Shown here: one piece after another, positions 16,535 to 25,117 of the stretch
Position numbering within the stretch: the first letter of the stretch is position 1
How the letters are laid out: the number at the start of each line of letters is the position of its first letter
Source: G051903925 sp051903925
GTDB lineage: Bacteria; Pseudomonadota; Alphaproteobacteria; Zavarziniales; Zavarziniaceae
DNA: 64,000 nucleotides
Assembly (NCBI RefSeq): GCF_051903925.1
Contig: NZ_CP173678.1
Location: 2,356,001-2,420,000 of the forward strand
Direction: 5' to 3'
Position numbers and translations under genes: made by a program
The notes under the pieces: model-generated
The model's database searches: none
What the model was told of the DNA's origin: nothing
The model's input: the letters and a program-made list of their open reading frames with translations, nothing else

Positions 16535-16891
16535 TCAGACCGCGAAGGACGAGCCGCAGCCGCAGGACGAGGTGGCGTTGGGGTTCTTCACCTGGAAGGA
16601 CGCGCCCATCATGTCCTCGACAAAGTCGACGACCGAGCCCTTGAGCAGGTCGAGCGAGACGGAATCGACCAGAACTGTCGCGCCGTTGCGGGCCACCACG
16701 AGGTCGTCATCCATCGTCGTGTCATCGAACGAGAAGTTGTAGGAAAACCCGGAGCATCCGCCCCCCGTCACGGCGATGCGGAGCTTCAGGCCGGGTCCTC
16801 CGTCCTCGGCGATCAGTTCGACGATGCGCCGCGCGGCGCTGTCCGTCAGGTCGATCGTCGCTGGGCGGTCCAGGGTATCTGCGTCGCTCAT
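16535..16891 (-). CDS. erpA: A-type iron-sulfur carrier, ErpA family
   Basis: Delivers Fe-S clusters to apo-proteins; 118 aa. The three conserved cysteines are visible: GGGCSGFSY (Cys46) and the C-terminal SSCGCGSSF (Cys110 and Cys112). ATG 16891 is chosen because family homology begins just after it. The gene is upstream of xth on the same strand and divergent from dgt, with 165 bases in between that must hold both promoters. Confidence 0.93.
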   Translation of the reverse strand: MSDADTLDRPATIDLTDSAARRIVELIAEDGGPGLKLRIAVTGGGCSGFSYNFSFDDTTMDDDLVVARNGATVLVDSVSLDLLKGSVVDFVEDMMGASFQVKNPNATSSCGCGSSFAV

Positions 16892-17056
16892 GAAGCTGTT
16901 CCTTTGCGGCCGCGTGGCTGGGCCCGGCGGCCTGACGTCGTGCCCAAGACTTAAGGTCCGGCGGCCCCAAGTCAATCGGCCACCTGACCGGCATCGACTG
17001 CGTGCCGCCAAGCCGTGCCTTGAATGCGCCATGGCAGCCGATTAGGGTCCGCCGCG

Positions 17057-18298
17057 ATGAGCGTGGCGCAACCCGGAAGTGCCGATCCCGTCGCCCCGGC
17101 CCCCGCTGGCCCGCGGGCGCCCTTTGCCACGCGCCCCGCGCACTCGCGCGGGCGCCGCCTGGCCGAGGCGGAGAGCCCCACGCGGACCGTCTTCCAGCGC
17201 GACCGCGATCGCATCCTGCACGCCGCGGCGTTCCGCCGGCTGCAGCACAAGACGCAGGTCTTCGTCTATCACATCGGCGATCACTATCGCACCCGGCTGA
17301 CCCATTCGCTGGAAGTCGCCCAGATCACGCGCTCGATCTGCCGGACGCTGGGCCTGGACGAGGACCTGGGCGAGGCGCAGGCCCTGGCCCATGACCTGGG
17401 CCATCCGCCCTTTGGCCATGCGGGGGAGGATGCGCTGGACCGCGCGATGCAGCCCTATGGCGGCTTCGACCACAATGCGCAGACGCTGCGCATCCTGACC
17501 CGTCTTGAGCACCGCTATGCCGGGTTCGATGGGCTGAACCTGACCTGGGAAATGCTGGAAGGGGTGGTGAAGCACAATGGCCCGCTGCTGGGCCCGCTGG
17601 TGACGGGCAAGAGCGCCCGGCGTGCCGTCCCCCAGCCCATCCTCGACTATGTCGCGGAACACGACCTGGAACTGTCCACCCATGCGGGGCCCGAGGCACA
17701 GGTCGCGGCGATCAGCGACGACATCGCCTATAACAATCACGACATCGACGACGGCCTGCGCGCGGGCCTGTTCGCGATCGACGACCTGCACGCGGTCCCC
17801 CTGGTCGGCGGCGTGTTCGAGGGCGTCGCCAGGGCCTATCCGGGGATCGAACCCTCCCGCCTGATCCATGAGAGCGTGCGCCGCCTGATCTCGATCATGG
17901 TCGAGGACGTCATCGTCGAGACGCGGCGCCGCATCGTCGCGGCCGAGGCCGTCCGCGGCCCCTTGCGCGGGCCGGAGGACGTGCGCGCCCTGGATCGTCC
18001 GCTCGTCGCCTTCTCGGACGCGATGCGGGCGCATGACGCGGCGCTGAAGGCGTTCCTGCGCACCCATATGTATTCGCACTGGAAGGTCAATCGCATGACC
18101 TCCAAGGCGCGGCGGGTGGTGACGGCCCTGTTCAACCTGCTGCTGGACGAACCCGGCTGCCTGCCCCAGGAATGGCGCGCACGGGCGGGCGCGCCGGGGG
18201 ATGCCCGGACCGCGCGCCTTGTCGCTGATTTCATTGCGGGGATGACCGACCGCTTTGCCCTGGCGGAACACGCCCGCCTGTTCGACCTTTCGGAATAG
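17057..18298 (+). CDS. dgt: Deoxyguanosinetriphosphate triphosphohydrolase-like protein
   Basis: HD-domain dNTP triphosphohydrolase of 413 aa. The HD motifs are THSLEVAQITR near residue 90 and AHDLGHPPFGHAGE near residue 114, with a further Asp in AISDDIAYNNHD near residue 217. The N-terminal 45 residues are Pro/Ala-rich. The size and its place before argS match the alphaproteobacterial dGTPase-like type 2 subfamily. ATG 17057 is preceded by weak Shine-Dalgarno sequence; only 5 bases separate its stop from argS. First gene of the dgt-argS-SPOR-nagZ-scpA-scpB operon. Confidence 0.93.
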   Translation: MSVAQPGSADPVAPAPAGPRAPFATRPAHSRGRRLAEAESPTRTVFQRDRDRILHAAAFRRLQHKTQVFVYHIGDHYRTRLTHSLEVAQITRSICRTLGLDEDLGEAQALAHDLGHPPFGHAGEDALDRAMQPYGGFDHNAQTLRILTRLEHRYAGFDGLNLTWEMLEGVVKHNGPLLGPLVTGKSARRAVPQPILDYVAEHDLELSTHAGPEAQVAAISDDIAYNNHDIDDGLRAGLFAIDDLHAVPLVGGVFEGVARAYPGIEPSRLIHESVRRLISIMVEDVIVETRRRIVAAEAVRGPLRGPEDVRALDRPLVAFSDAMRAHDAALKAFLRTHMYSHWKVNRMTSKARRVVTALFNLLLDEPGCLPQEWRARAGAPGDARTARLVADFIAGMTDRFALAEHARLFDLSE

Positions 18299-18303
18299 TC
18301 ACG

Positions 18304-20055
18304 ATGAACCTGTTTGCCGAGATCCTGGGCCTGGTGCGCGAGGCGGTGGCCGCCCTGGTCGCCGATGGCGTGCTGCCCGCTGGCCTGTCGCTGGACGCGA
18401 TCACCGTCGAGCCGCCGCGCGATCCCGAGCACGGCGACATCGCGACCAACGCGGCCATGGCCCTGGCCAAGCCAGCGAAGCGCAATCCTAAGGAGATCGC
18501 GACGGCCCTGGCCGCGCGGCTGGAGGCCGACCCGCGCGTGACGCGGGCCGAGGTGGCGGGTCCCGGCTTCGTCAACCTGCGGCTGGAGCGCGCGATCTGG
18601 CTTGCCCGGCTGGGGGAGGTGCTGGAGCAGGGGGCGGGCTATGGCCGCTCCACGCTTGGCGGCGGGGCCAGGGTGAATGTCGAGTATGTCTCCGCCAACC
18701 CCACGGGCCCGCTTCATGTCGGGCATTGCCGAGGCGCCGTGTTCGGCGACGCACTGGCCAACCTGCTGGTCTTTGCCGGCTGGGAGGTGACGCGCGAGTA
18801 CTACATCAACGACGGCGGCGCCCAGGTCGATGTCCTGGCCCGCTCGGTCTACCTCCGCTATCGCGAGGCCCTGGGCGAGGCGATCGGCGAGATTCCTGAG
18901 GGGCTCTATCCCGGCGACTATCTGGTGCCCGTCGGCCAGGCCCTGGCCGAGCGGGATGGCGGGCGCTGGCTGGAGGTGCCGGAAGCGGACTGGCTGCCGG
19001 CGATGCGCGACTTCGCGGTCGAGCGGATGATGGACCTGATCCGCGACGACCTGGCGGTGCTCAACATCCGACATGACGTCTTCTCGTCCGAGAAGGCGGT
19101 CTATGACGGTCGCATCGATGCGGCACTGGAGGCGCTGGAGGCGCAGGGCCTGATCTATACCGGCGTGCTGGAGCCGCCCAAGGGCAAGGCGCCTGACGAC
19201 TGGGAGCCGCGGCCCCAGGTCCTGTTCAAGGCAAGCCAGTTCGGCGACGACACCGACCGGCCGCTGAAGAAGTCGGACGGGTCGTGGACCTATTTCGCGG
19301 CCGACATCGCCTATCACTACGACAAGGTGGTGCGCGGCTTCCTGGAGATGATCGACATCTTCGGCGCCGACCATGGCGGCTATGTCAAGCGGATGAAGGC
19401 GGCCGTGGCCGGCCTGACCGAGGCCAAGGCCGACCTGGACATCAAGCTGGTGCAGCTGGTGAAGCTGTTCCGGGGGGGCGAGCCCTATAAGATGTCCAAG
19501 CGCGCCGGCACCTTCGTCACCCTGCGCGACGTGGTGGACGAGGTCGGCGCGGACGTCGTCCGCTTCATGATGCTGACGCGCAAGAACGATGCCGCGCTGG
19601 ACTTCGACTTTGTCAGCGTCACGGAACAGTCGAAGGACAATCCCGTCTTCTATGTGCAGTACGCCCATGCGCGGGTGCGGTCGGTCATGCGCCAGGCTCA
19701 GGAGACGATGCCGGGTCTGGGACAGGACCGCGCCGCCCTGCGCGGGGCCGACTTCAAGCGCCTGGAATCGCCGCATGAACTGGCCCTGATCAAGCGGCTG
19801 GTGTCGTGGCCGCGGCTGGTCGAATCGGCGGCACTTGCACATGAGCCCCACCGAATCGCCTTTGCGCTCTATGATCTGGCAGCGGACCTGCATGGACTGT
19901 GGAATCGCGGCAAGGACGATCCGGCCCTGCGCTTCCTGGTGGCGGAGGATGCGGAGCTGACCCGCGCCCGCCTTGCCCTGATCCAGGCGGTCGCCGATGT
20001 GATAGCCGCGGGCCTGGGTATCCTGGGCGTCGTCCCGGCGGAGGAGATGCGTTAG
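18304..20055 (+). CDS. argS: Arginyl-tRNA synthetase
   Basis: Class I aminoacyl-tRNA synthetase, 583 aa. It has the N-terminal Arg-S additional domain, the HIGH-type motif NPTGPLHVGHCRG near residue 132, the GADHGGYVKRM segment near residue 355, the KMSKRAGT signature near residue 397 and the DALR anticodon-binding domain at the C-terminus (from about residue 455). All expected regions are intact. Stop and next start are 2 bases apart. Confidence 0.97.
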   Translation: MNLFAEILGLVREAVAALVADGVLPAGLSLDAITVEPPRDPEHGDIATNAAMALAKPAKRNPKEIATALAARLEADPRVTRAEVAGPGFVNLRLERAIWLARLGEVLEQGAGYGRSTLGGGARVNVEYVSANPTGPLHVGHCRGAVFGDALANLLVFAGWEVTREYYINDGGAQVDVLARSVYLRYREALGEAIGEIPEGLYPGDYLVPVGQALAERDGGRWLEVPEADWLPAMRDFAVERMMDLIRDDLAVLNIRHDVFSSEKAVYDGRIDAALEALEAQGLIYTGVLEPPKGKAPDDWEPRPQVLFKASQFGDDTDRPLKKSDGSWTYFAADIAYHYDKVVRGFLEMIDIFGADHGGYVKRMKAAVAGLTEAKADLDIKLVQLVKLFRGGEPYKMSKRAGTFVTLRDVVDEVGADVVRFMMLTRKNDAALDFDFVSVTEQSKDNPVFYVQYAHARVRSVMRQAQETMPGLGQDRAALRGADFKRLESPHELALIKRLVSWPRLVESAALAHEPHRIAFALYDLAADLHGLWNRGKDDPALRFLVAEDAELTRARLALIQAVADVIAAGLGILGVVPAEEMR

Positions 20056-20057
20056 CC

Positions 20058-21239
20058 ATGTCGCTGGAGCTCGATCCGGACGATGCGATCCCCAAGCGGC
20101 CGCATGGCGATGGCGGGTCCGGGATCAAGCCGTTGCGGATCGTCCTGGGCCTGGCCGTGCTGGGCGTGGTGTTCTGGGTCGGCTACAGCTATGCCACCCG
20201 CGATACGCTGCCCCAGGATGGCGACGTCCCCCTGATCACGGCCGAGGCCGGACCGATCCGCCGCGCGCCGGAGGATCCGGGCGGGCGCGAGGTGCCGGGC
20301 CGCGATCGCCAGATCTATCGCATGCTGGACGGCAGCCAGCCGGCCGGGGCGGAGAACATCCTGCCTGGGCCGGAACCCGTGGCCCCCATGCCGGAGCAGC
20401 CCCTGCCGTTGCCGCCGCCCGCCCCCGGGAGCGAGGCCGCAGCACCCCAGCCGGCGCCCGTCGTGACCGCGCCGCCGCCCGGTCTTCCGCCACCCCCGCC
20501 GCCGACCGAGGCCCGGCCCGATGCAGCGGCGCGCCGTCCCGCCGCGCCGCCGCCTGCCGAACTGCCCCTGGAGGAAGAGGACGACGTCCCCCCCGCCGCG
20601 GCGGAGGCGGCCCCCGTGCCTGCGCCCGAGGCAGCCGCGCCATCGGTGCCGACCCCCGTCGCCCCGGTGCCGGTTGCCCCGGTGCCCGCCGCGCCGCTCC
20701 CCTCCCAGGTGGACCAGGCGGCCGCGCCGCCGGCGGGGATACCCGGCCTGCCACCGGGGACCAACACTGCGGCACCGGCTGAGGCCGCCGCGGCGGAGGC
20801 GCCGCCCGTTCGGCCGGCTCCGCGCCCGGCACCCCGCCCGGCTCCCCCGCCCGAGGTCGCGGCGCCTGCCAGTCCGCCCGCGTCCAGTGCGCCTGCCGCC
20901 GCTCCCCCCACCTCGCCGACACCTGCCCCGGCCGGTCAGCCGCAGCAGCAGGCCGCCGTGGCGCGCCCGCCGGCGTCCGCGTCGACCGGATCGGCCGACG
21001 GCGTGATGGTCCAGTTGGCGGCGCTGCGCGACGTCGATTCGGCCAAGGCGTCCTGGGCCCGGCTGCAGCGGGCCCATCCTGACCTTCTGGGCCGCTATGG
21101 CTCGATCATCGAACCTGTCACCGTTGGCGGGAACCGCCTCTATCGCCTGCGCGTCGGCATGCTGCCCGACCGCGCCGCGGCGGAGCGGCTGTGCGCCGAC
21201 CTCAAGGCCCGGAGCCTGGACTGTGCCGTCGTCCGCTGA
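20058..21239 (+). CDS. SPOR domain protein with a long Pro/Ala-rich linker
   Basis: A 393-aa single-pass membrane protein. A transmembrane helix (IVLGLAVLGVVFWVGYSYA, about residues 28-46) follows a short cytoplasmic tail; then comes a Pro/Ala/Glu-rich linker of more than 250 residues and a C-terminal SPOR domain (about 315-393: VMVQLAALRDVDSAKASWAR to LDCAVVR). SPOR domains bind denuded glycan strands at the division septum. Genes of this kind sit between argS and nagZ in most alphaproteobacteria, consistent with peptidoglycan work together with NagZ. The linker is low complexity, so its exact length may vary between strains. Confidence 0.88.
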   Translation: MSLELDPDDAIPKRPHGDGGSGIKPLRIVLGLAVLGVVFWVGYSYATRDTLPQDGDVPLITAEAGPIRRAPEDPGGREVPGRDRQIYRMLDGSQPAGAENILPGPEPVAPMPEQPLPLPPPAPGSEAAAPQPAPVVTAPPPGLPPPPPPTEARPDAAARRPAAPPPAELPLEEEDDVPPAAAEAAPVPAPEAAAPSVPTPVAPVPVAPVPAAPLPSQVDQAAAPPAGIPGLPPGTNTAAPAEAAAAEAPPVRPAPRPAPRPAPPPEVAAPASPPASSAPAAAPPTSPTPAPAGQPQQQAAVARPPASASTGSADGVMVQLAALRDVDSAKASWARLQRAHPDLLGRYGSIIEPVTVGGNRLYRLRVGMLPDRAAAERLCADLKARSLDCAVVR

Positions 21240-22275
21240 CGTCCCGAAACGCGAAACCCTGCGACCTGAGCCGCCGCGCGCGATCGTCATCGGCTGTTCC
21301 GGCCCGACGCTGGAGGCGAACGAGCGCGAGCTGCTGCGCAGCCTGGATCCGCTGGGCTTCATCCTGTTCGCGCGCAATGTGGTCGACGCCCCGCAGGTGC
21401 GCGCCCTGACGGCCGACCTGCGCGAGACGGTCGGGCGCTCCGACGCGCCCATCCTGATCGACCAGGAAGGCGGCCGGGTGCAGCGCCTGAAGCCACCCGG
21501 CTGGGCCGCCCTGCCGCCGCAGAACGCGATCGGCGGCATGGCCGATGGGGCGGGCGAGGCGGCGTGGCTGCTGGGCCGCCTGATCGCCGCGCAGCTGCAG
21601 CCGCTGGGCATCGACGTCGCCTGTGCGCCGGTGGTCGACCTGGCCCTGCCGGAGGGGCATGGCGTGATCGGCGACCGGGCCTTTGGCGGCGATCCGGCGC
21701 TGGTCGCCGAACTGGCCGCCGCCGTGGCCGAAGGCCTGCTCGATGGCGGCGTGCTGCCCATCGTGAAGCACATTCCCGGCCATGGCCGGGCGCCCGCCGA
21801 CAGTCACCATGCCCTGCCCTTGGTCCATACCGAACTGGGCGTGCTGGAACGCACCGACTTCGCGCCGTTCCGCAAGCTGGCCCACCTGCCGGTCGCCATG
21901 ACCGCGCATGTGGTCTACAGCGCCATCGATCCGGAGGCGCCGGCCACCACCTCCGCTACCTTGATCGAGGATGTGATCCGCGAGTGGATCGGCTTTGACG
22001 GCGTGCTCCTGTCCGACGACATCGGCATGAACGCGCTCTCCGGATCGCTGCCGGCGCGCACGCGCGCGGCGCTCGAGGCGGGTTGCGACGTGGTCCTGCA
22101 TTGCAGCGGCCGCGTCGACGAGCTGGAAGACATCCTGGACGTGGTGCCGCGCCTGGATGCCGACGCCGTGCGCCGGCTGCGTGCGGCCGACCGTGCGCGA
22201 CGCAGCCCCCGACCCTTCGATGCCGAGCGTGGCCTGGCCCGGCTGCACGAGCTGCTGCAGACGGCCGTGGCCTGA
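21223..22275 (+). CDS. nagZ: Beta-N-acetylhexosaminidase
   Basis: Cytoplasmic glycoside hydrolase family 3 enzyme that removes GlcNAc from peptidoglycan fragments during recycling; about 350 aa. Landmarks are LIDQEGGRVQRLK near residue 79, the KHIPGHGRAPADSHHALP loop near residue 183, which carries the Asp/His catalytic pair, and the nucleophile in LLSDDIGMNALSG near residue 264. The best start is a GTG at 21223, which overlaps the end of the SPOR gene by 17 bases in another frame; an ATG further upstream in frame would lie deep inside the SPOR gene. Confidence 0.93.
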   Translation: MPSSADVPKRETLRPEPPRAIVIGCSGPTLEANERELLRSLDPLGFILFARNVVDAPQVRALTADLRETVGRSDAPILIDQEGGRVQRLKPPGWAALPPQNAIGGMADGAGEAAWLLGRLIAAQLQPLGIDVACAPVVDLALPEGHGVIGDRAFGGDPALVAELAAAVAEGLLDGGVLPIVKHIPGHGRAPADSHHALPLVHTELGVLERTDFAPFRKLAHLPVAMTAHVVYSAIDPEAPATTSATLIEDVIREWIGFDGVLLSDDIGMNALSGSLPARTRAALEAGCDVVLHCSGRVDELEDILDVVPRLDADAVRRLRAADRARRSPRPFDAERGLARLHELLQTAVA

Positions 22276-22302
22276 TGCGGCGGCCCGCCGGCTAGGGCCG
22301 CC

Positions 22303-23103
22303 ATGGCCCAGATCGACGCACCGTTCGAGGATCCACCGCGGCAGCCCGCGGTCGATCCGGAGGCGCTGCTGGTCGACCTGGGCGGATTCGAAGGGCCGCT
22401 GGACGTTCTGCTGGTCCTGGCACGCGGCCAGAAGGTCGACCTGCGACAGATCTCGATCCTGGCCTTGGCCGAGCAGTACCTGGCCTTTGTCCTGGATGCC
22501 AAGCGGCGGCGCCTGGAACTGGCGGCCGACTACCTTGTGATGGCGGCTTGGCTTGCCTACCTGAAGTCGCGGCTGCTGCTGCCCGAAAAGCCCAAGGAAG
22601 GCGAGCTTTCGGCCCAGGACATGGCGGATCGCCTGGCCCGGCAGCTGGCCCGGCTGGAGGTCTTGCGCCGGGTGGCGGGCCGCCTGATGGCGCGGCCGCA
22701 GCTGGGGCGCGAGGTCTTCGCCCGCGGCGCGCCGGAGCCAGTGGAGGTGACGCGCAACACGTCGTGGCATTGCACCCTGCACGACCTGCTCCAGGCCTAT
22801 GCCCGGCAGCGCCTGCGTCCCGTCGATGCGCCGTTCCAGGTGGGCGCGCCCATCCTCTACTCGATCGAGGCGGCACTGGACCGCCTGTCCCTGCTGATCG
22901 GCGAGAGCCTGGACTGGCTGACGCTGGAGCATTTCCTGCCGCCGGAGCTCCAGGGCGCGCAGGGCTGGCGCGCCGGGATCGCCGGCACGCTCGCCGCCAG
23001 CCTGGAACTGGCCAAGCAGGGCGTGATCGAGCTGCAGCAGGACCACGCCTTTGGCCCCATCCGCATAAAGCGGGTGGACGGGCGCGGGCGCTCCGGCGCA
23101 TAG
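22303..23103 (+). CDS. scpA: Segregation and condensation protein A
   Basis: Kleisin subunit of the Smc-ScpAB condensin, 266 aa. The family N-terminus is clear (FEGPLDVLLVLARGQKVDLR near residue 26, AAWLAYLKSRLLLPEKP near residue 81) and the C-terminal winged helix carries LASLELAKQGVIELQQD. It is 9 bases from scpB. Smc itself is not in the window. Confidence 0.94.
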   Translation: MAQIDAPFEDPPRQPAVDPEALLVDLGGFEGPLDVLLVLARGQKVDLRQISILALAEQYLAFVLDAKRRRLELAADYLVMAAWLAYLKSRLLLPEKPKEGELSAQDMADRLARQLARLEVLRRVAGRLMARPQLGREVFARGAPEPVEVTRNTSWHCTLHDLLQAYARQRLRPVDAPFQVGAPILYSIEAALDRLSLLIGESLDWLTLEHFLPPELQGAQGWRAGIAGTLAASLELAKQGVIELQQDHAFGPIRIKRVDGRGRSGA

Positions 23104-23112
23104 GCGGATCTC

Positions 23113-23697
23113 ATGAAGGCCGAACTGCGGATCATCGAGGCGCTGCTGTTCGCCAGCCCCCAGCCGCTGGACCGCGCCACCCTGGCCCGCGCCCTGCCGG
23201 CCGGAACCGACCTGCGGCCGCTGCTGGACGAACTGCGCCGGCATTACGAGGGGCGCGGCGTGGTCCTGGCCGAGGTCGGCGGCGCCTTCACTTTCCGCAC
23301 GGCACCGGACCTTGCCTTCCTGCTGCGGCGGGAGGAGGCGGAGCAGCGCCGCCTGTCCCGCGCGGCGGTCGAGACGCTGGCGGTGATAGCCTATCACCAG
23401 CCCATCACCCGGGCGGAGATCGAGCAGATCCGCGGGGTCGGCCTGTCGCGCGGCACGCTGGACGTCCTGATGGAGGCGGAATGGGTAACCCCCAAGGGCC
23501 GGCGCGAGACCCCGGGCCGCCCCTTGGAATACGTGACGACGCAAGGTTTCATGGCGCATTTCGGGCTGGCCAGCCTGAAGGACCTGCCAGGGCTGGAGGA
23601 GCTCAAGGCCGCCGGCTTCGACGGCACGGGCGCGCCGCTGGCCGAGAACAGCTCCACGCTCCCCGACCCCCCGCCCGACGACGAGCTCCTCCTGTGA
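23113..23697 (+). CDS. scpB: Segregation and condensation protein B
   Basis: Winged-helix partner of ScpA, 194 aa. Landmarks are ALLFASPQPL near residue 9, ETLAVIAYHQPITRAEIEQIRG near residue 85 (the longest conserved block), and GRRETPGRPLEYVTTQGF near residue 129. It ends in an acidic tail (DPPPDDELLL). In most relatives tatABC follows scpB; here a palindromic repeat pair and a YcaQ-like gene follow instead. Confidence 0.94.
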   Translation: MKAELRIIEALLFASPQPLDRATLARALPAGTDLRPLLDELRRHYEGRGVVLAEVGGAFTFRTAPDLAFLLRREEAEQRRLSRAAVETLAVIAYHQPITRAEIEQIRGVGLSRGTLDVLMEAEWVTPKGRRETPGRPLEYVTTQGFMAHFGLASLKDLPGLEELKAAGFDGTGAPLAENSSTLPDPPPDDELLL

Positions 23698-23739
23698 CGC
23701 CCATCGAATTCCGACGCCTCGCCAGCGCCGCTCTTCTAG

Positions 23740-23861
23740 CCCTCCCCCCTCGCGGGGGAGGGTTGGGTGGGGGGGCGTTTCCGCCGGAGCCTTCATCTGA
23801 CGGGGAGCACCGGCGTCCAGGCCCCCCCATCCCAACCTTCCCCCGCGAGGGGGGAAGGGGC
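23740..23861. repeat. REP-like inverted repeat pair (family A)
   Basis: Two units face each other. The left (23740-23777) reads CCCTCCCCCCTCGCGGGGGA then GGGTTGGGTGGGGGG; the right (23822-23861) is nearly its reverse complement. Each unit contains its own hairpin (CCCCC TCGCG GGGG). A third, partial copy is at 44247-44274. The arrangement is that of an extragenic palindromic (REP/BIME-type) element and may act as a bidirectional terminator for scpB. Confidence 0.75.
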
Positions 23862-23878
23862 AACGACGCGTGCCTGTG

Positions 23879-25075
23879 ATGGACACACTCTCCCTCAAGG
23901 CGGCGCGGCGGATCGCGATCGCGGCGCAGGGGCTGGCGGAGCCACGGCCCGTGGCACCCACCGCGCGCCATGTGCGCCGCACGATCGAGCGGCTCGGCCT
24001 GCTGCAGATCGATTCGGTCAGCGTGCTGGCCCGCGCCCACTACCTGCCGCTGTTCTCGCGCCTGGGCCCCTATGACCGCGAGCACCTGGAGGCGGCGGCC
24101 TGGGGCCGGCCGCGCCACCTGTTCGAGTACTGGGCGCACGAGGCATCGCTGCTGCCGCTGCGCTTCCAGCCGCTGCTGCGCTGGCGGATGGCGGCCGCGC
24201 GCGATGGCCAGGGCATCTATGGCGGTCTGGCCCGATTCGCGGCCGAGCGCCGACCCTATGTCGACCAGGTCCTGGACGAAATCGTGAAGCGCGGCCCCAC
24301 CATCGCCTCCGACTTGGACGGCGAGAAGGGGGAGGGCGGCTGGTGGGGCTGGAGCGAGCGCAAGCGGGCGCTGGAATGGCTGTTCTGGGCAGGCCACCTG
24401 ACCACCGCCACGCGCCGCGGCTTCGAGCGTGTCTATGACCTGCCCGAGCGCGTGATCCCCCGCGCGATCCTGGAGACGCCGACGCCGACCCGCGCGGACG
24501 CCGAGCGGGCGCTGCTGCTGCATGCGGCCGAGGCGCTGGGCGTCGCCACCGCCGGCGACCTGCGCGACTATTTCCGGCAGGGGCCGGAGGCGGCCAAGGC
24601 CCGCCTGCCCGAACTGGTCGAGATGGGCGCCCTGGTCCCGGTCAAGGTCGAGGGCTGGAGTCAGCCCGCCTTCCTGCATGCTGAGGCGCGCAAGCCGCGG
24701 CGGGTGGAGGCGCGGGCTCTCCTGGCGCCGTTCGATCCGCTGGTCTGGGAACGCTCACGGACCGAGCGCCTGTTCGACTTCCACTACCGGCTGGAGATCT
24801 ACACGCCTCAGCACAAGCGCGTGCACGGCTACTACGTGCTACCCTTCCTCCTGGGCGAGCACCTGGTGGCGCGCGTCGACCTGAAGGCCGATCGCGCCGC
24901 CGGGACCCTGCGCGTGCACGCGGCGCATGCCGAACCCCATGCCCCGCCCCATACGGCAGAGGCTCTGGCCCTGGAATTGCGGGCGATGGCAGACTGGCTG
25001 GGCCTGGAACGTGTCGCCGTCACCCCTGCCGGCGACCTGGGCCTGGCCCTGGCCGAGGCGGTGCTGGCCCGCTGA
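23879..25075 (+). CDS. YcaQ/AlkX-type DNA glycosylase (winged-helix DNA-binding, HTH_42)
   Basis: A 398-aa protein of the winged-helix YcaQ family, which removes bulky or cross-linked alkylated bases from DNA. The family's catalytic motif is visible as QID in GLLQIDSVSV (residues 43-45): the QxD form is known for YcaQ/AlkX, against QxQ in AlkZ. Other marks are HLFEYWAHEASLLP near residue 78, the ALLAPFDPLVWERSRTERLF block near residue 282 and the IYTPQHKRVHGYYVLPFLLG block near residue 307. ATG 23879 is used; a GTG 9 bases earlier is possible. It sits directly after the repeat pair and has no repair-gene neighbours. Confidence 0.85.
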   Translation: MDTLSLKAARRIAIAAQGLAEPRPVAPTARHVRRTIERLGLLQIDSVSVLARAHYLPLFSRLGPYDREHLEAAAWGRPRHLFEYWAHEASLLPLRFQPLLRWRMAAARDGQGIYGGLARFAAERRPYVDQVLDEIVKRGPTIASDLDGEKGEGGWWGWSERKRALEWLFWAGHLTTATRRGFERVYDLPERVIPRAILETPTPTRADAERALLLHAAEALGVATAGDLRDYFRQGPEAAKARLPELVEMGALVPVKVEGWSQPAFLHAEARKPRRVEARALLAPFDPLVWERSRTERLFDFHYRLEIYTPQHKRVHGYYVLPFLLGEHLVARVDLKADRAAGTLRVHAAHAEPHAPPHTAEALALELRAMADWLGLERVAVTPAGDLGLALAEAVLAR

Positions 25076-25117
25076 CCCGTTCCGCCGACACCCGTCGGGA
25101 CGGCGCGCCTCGAAGCA

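Noticed and set aside
23740..23861. Palindromic repeats considered as a CRISPR array
   Set aside because: Only two facing units, not directly repeated with spacers, and no cas genes in the window.
21202..23982. Very long open frame (over 900 codons) on the minus strand opposite nagZ-scpA-scpB
   Set aside because: It is a shadow of high-GC genes on the other strand: low-complexity Arg/Gln/His-rich translation, no domain and no ribosome-binding site.
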